Assembly (NCBI RefSeq): GCF_947503375.1
Contig: NZ_CANNDQ010000001.1
Coordinates: 248,001-312,000, forward strand
Direction: 5' to 3'
DNA length: 64,000 bases
Source of the DNA: an uncultured Psychroserpens sp.
GTDB lineage: Bacteria > Bacteroidota > Bacteroidia > Flavobacteriales > Flavobacteriaceae
The notes beneath the pieces were generated by a model, which was not told where the DNA came from, made no database searches, and was given only the letters and a program-made list of their open reading frames with translations. The position numbers and the translations under genes were made by a program. Below are positions 62,564 through 64,000 of this stretch, piece after piece. How positions within the stretch are numbered: the first letter of the stretch is position 1; each line of letters starts with the position of its first letter.

Positions 62564-64000
62564 ATGAAAAAAACGACCTTAAAAGGTATTTTAACTTTAA
62601 TTGCATGTGCTTTACTTATAGCACAAAAACCACAAGCACAAGAACTTATCTATGAAGTGCCATTAACAACGCAAGTACAATCTTCAACCCAAATTATCGA
62701 AGGAAAAGTTATCTCAAAAGAATCGTTTTGGGATGCAGATCAAAACAACATTTATACAGCCAACACTGTTGAAGTTTATAAAGTCTTTAAAGGCAATCCA
62801 ACCTTAACTACAGTTGAAGTTATTACTCCTGGAGGCACAGTAGGATTACATGCTGAAATTGTAACACCAAGTTTAAGCTTATCTAAAGGAGATATTGGTA
62901 TTTTCATGTTACAAGACAATACTATTCATTTAACATCTCAAGCTTCTCAGCTTTATAAATTTCAAGCTTTTGCTTCAAGCCAAGGGTTTTATAAATATAA
63001 TCAAAAAGCAAATATTGCAGCAAACCCAATAACAAGCGTTTACGGAATTGAAAATTCATTTCATAATTCTATAAAACAAATTACAAATAGTGTTCCAGTT
63101 GTTATTAAAAAAGAGTTTAACACAACACTTCCACAAGAAACAAATCTTAATAGAGGTGCTATATCAATTACCAACTTCACACCAATAACAGTAACAGGTG
63201 GTACAGATACAACTATTACAATTAATGGTACAGGTTTTGGTAACACACAAGGAACTGTTGGTTTTAGAGATGCCAATTTTGGAGGTGAAACTGAGAGTCC
63301 TGCAAATTCTGGAACGTTTGTTCCTGTATATTATACAGCACTTGATAGTGAAATTATAAGTTGGTCTGACACACAAATTGTAGTTGAAGTTCCTTCAAGA
63401 GCTGGAACTGGAGACATAGAAGTAACTCCAGATGCTGGAGGATCTGCAACCTCAAGCCAATCGTTAACTGTATCTTACTCTGAATTAAATGTGATTTTTG
63501 ATCCTGGATCAGGAGAAGAAAGCTATATAACCAGACATATTGATAGAAACGGAAATGGTGGATACGTATGGCAAATGTTTACAGATTTTGATGCTAATAC
63601 TGCAGCAAAAGATGCATTCTTAAGAGCTTTTGACTCATGGCGATGCGAAACAAATGTCTTTTGGGAAATCGGTAATGTGACAACAACTGATGTGATTGCT
63701 AATGATAATATTAATATTGTGAGATTTGATAATGGTGCTGAATTACCTACAGGTGTTCTAGGTCGTTGTACTTCTAGATATTCTGGGTGTGGAGGCGCAA
63801 CTATAAACTGGTATGTTGAAGAGCTAGATATTGTATTTGAAGATAATTTTACAGGTGATTTATCTGTTTTGTCTTGGGAATTTGGCCCAGATACTGCAAC
63901 TGGTTTTGAAGTAGACTTTGAAAGTGTAGCTGTACATGAACTTGGTCATGGTCATCAGTTAGCTCATGTTATCAATCCAGGGCAAGTAATGCATTATTCT
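62564..64000 (+). CDS. secreted metzincin-type metalloprotease with IPT/TIG domain (3' end beyond window)
   Basis: The frame is open from ATG 62564 to the window end (479 codons). A signal peptide (MKKTTLKGILTLIACALLIA) is followed by an N-terminal region, an IPT/TIG-like fold (ITNFTPITVTGGTDTTITIN) and a catalytic segment with VAVHELGHGHQLAHVI: the zinc ligands fit HExxHxxxxxH, with Gln at the usual Gly. It is followed by a Met-turn-like VMHYS. It is a secreted protease; a T9SS sorting domain may lie past the window. It is divergent from the Crp-like regulator. Confidence 0.85.
   Translation, partial: MKKTTLKGILTLIACALLIAQKPQAQELIYEVPLTTQVQSSTQIIEGKVISKESFWDADQNNIYTANTVEVYKVFKGNPTLTTVEVITPGGTVGLHAEIVTPSLSLSKGDIGIFMLQDNTIHLTSQASQLYKFQAFASSQGFYKYNQKANIAANPITSVYGIENSFHNSIKQITNSVPVVIKKEFNTTLPQETNLNRGAISITNFTPITVTGGTDTTITINGTGFGNTQGTVGFRDANFGGETESPANSGTFVPVYYTALDSEIISWSDTQIVVEVPSRAGTGDIEVTPDAGGSATSSQSLTVSYSELNVIFDPGSGEESYITRHIDRNGNGGYVWQMFTDFDANTAAKDAFLRAFDSWRCETNVFWEIGNVTTTDVIANDNINIVRFDNGAELPTGVLGRCTSRYSGCGGATINWYVEELDIVFEDNFTGDLSVLSWEFGPDTATGFEVDFESVAVHELGHGHQLAHVINPGQVMHYS

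Overview
This is an AT-rich window from a member of Bacteroidota, most likely a marine Flavobacteriaceae. The clues are a type IX secretion (T9SS) C-terminal sorting domain, repeated Bacteroidetes-type -7 boxes (TAnnTTTG), a SUF iron-sulfur operon that also holds an HMG-CoA synthase and DUF2480, a DUF3078 outer-membrane protein, and many lysine/asparagine-rich small lipoproteins. No rRNA, tRNA or CRISPR array was seen.

Layout. 1-2.7 kb: 3' end of an RHS/YD-repeat polymorphic toxin ending in an HExxH domain, then a small lipoprotein, a terminator and a decayed transposase. 3.4-9.3 kb: an orphan degenerate response regulator, then a damage-response mutagenesis cassette (DinB and a DnaE2-like polymerase, divergent from a self-cleaving S24 repressor). 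9.4-17.3 kb: an integrated mobile element or plasmid remnant with a YegP-like gene bearing an in-frame stop, an XRE regulator with a palindromic operator, a winged-helix replication protein, a tyrosine recombinase, a VirD4-like coupling ATPase, a RadC/JAB protein, a Dam-like methylase and small hypotheticals. 17.4-28.1 kb: a defence-like island. Its modules are DUF4007 / 1,062-aa ATPase / PAPS-reductase-like protein (then a frameshifted membrane gene), DUF262 / SIR2 / frameshifted P-loop gene, and on the other strand a GHKL ATPase with a 48-aa HTH protein. 28.3-29.1 kb: ssb, an HTH gene and a truncated second ssb. 29.4-37.6 kb: a T9SS cargo protein, a 2,095-aa SpvB/VCBS/RHS toxin also ending in HExxH, and a lipoprotein. 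37.9-64 kb: ordinary flavobacterial chromosome, with the SUF operon, mvaS, thiL, a BCAA transporter, an AraC-linked redox operon, hydrolases, an aminopeptidase P, a Crp-like regulator and the start of a secreted metzincin.

How the genes may work together. The two RHS loci look alike in architecture: RHS shell, C-terminal HExxH domain, and immediately downstream a lipoprotein that may be the immunity factor. The island genes at 17.4-25.5 kb form tight overlapping operons. The PAPS-reductase-like protein next to a large ATPase recalls DNA sulfur-modification and BREX type 4 systems, but the usual partners (PglZ, BrxL, DndB/D/E, SspB-D) are absent from the window. This makes it the best candidate for an under-described defence system. 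Several genes in and around the mobile region carry single-base lesions: a stop in the YegP-like gene, a stop in the gene at 16.8 kb, and frameshifts at 22.67, 25.07, 25.39 and 39.09 kb. The region is therefore either decaying or partly mis-sequenced.
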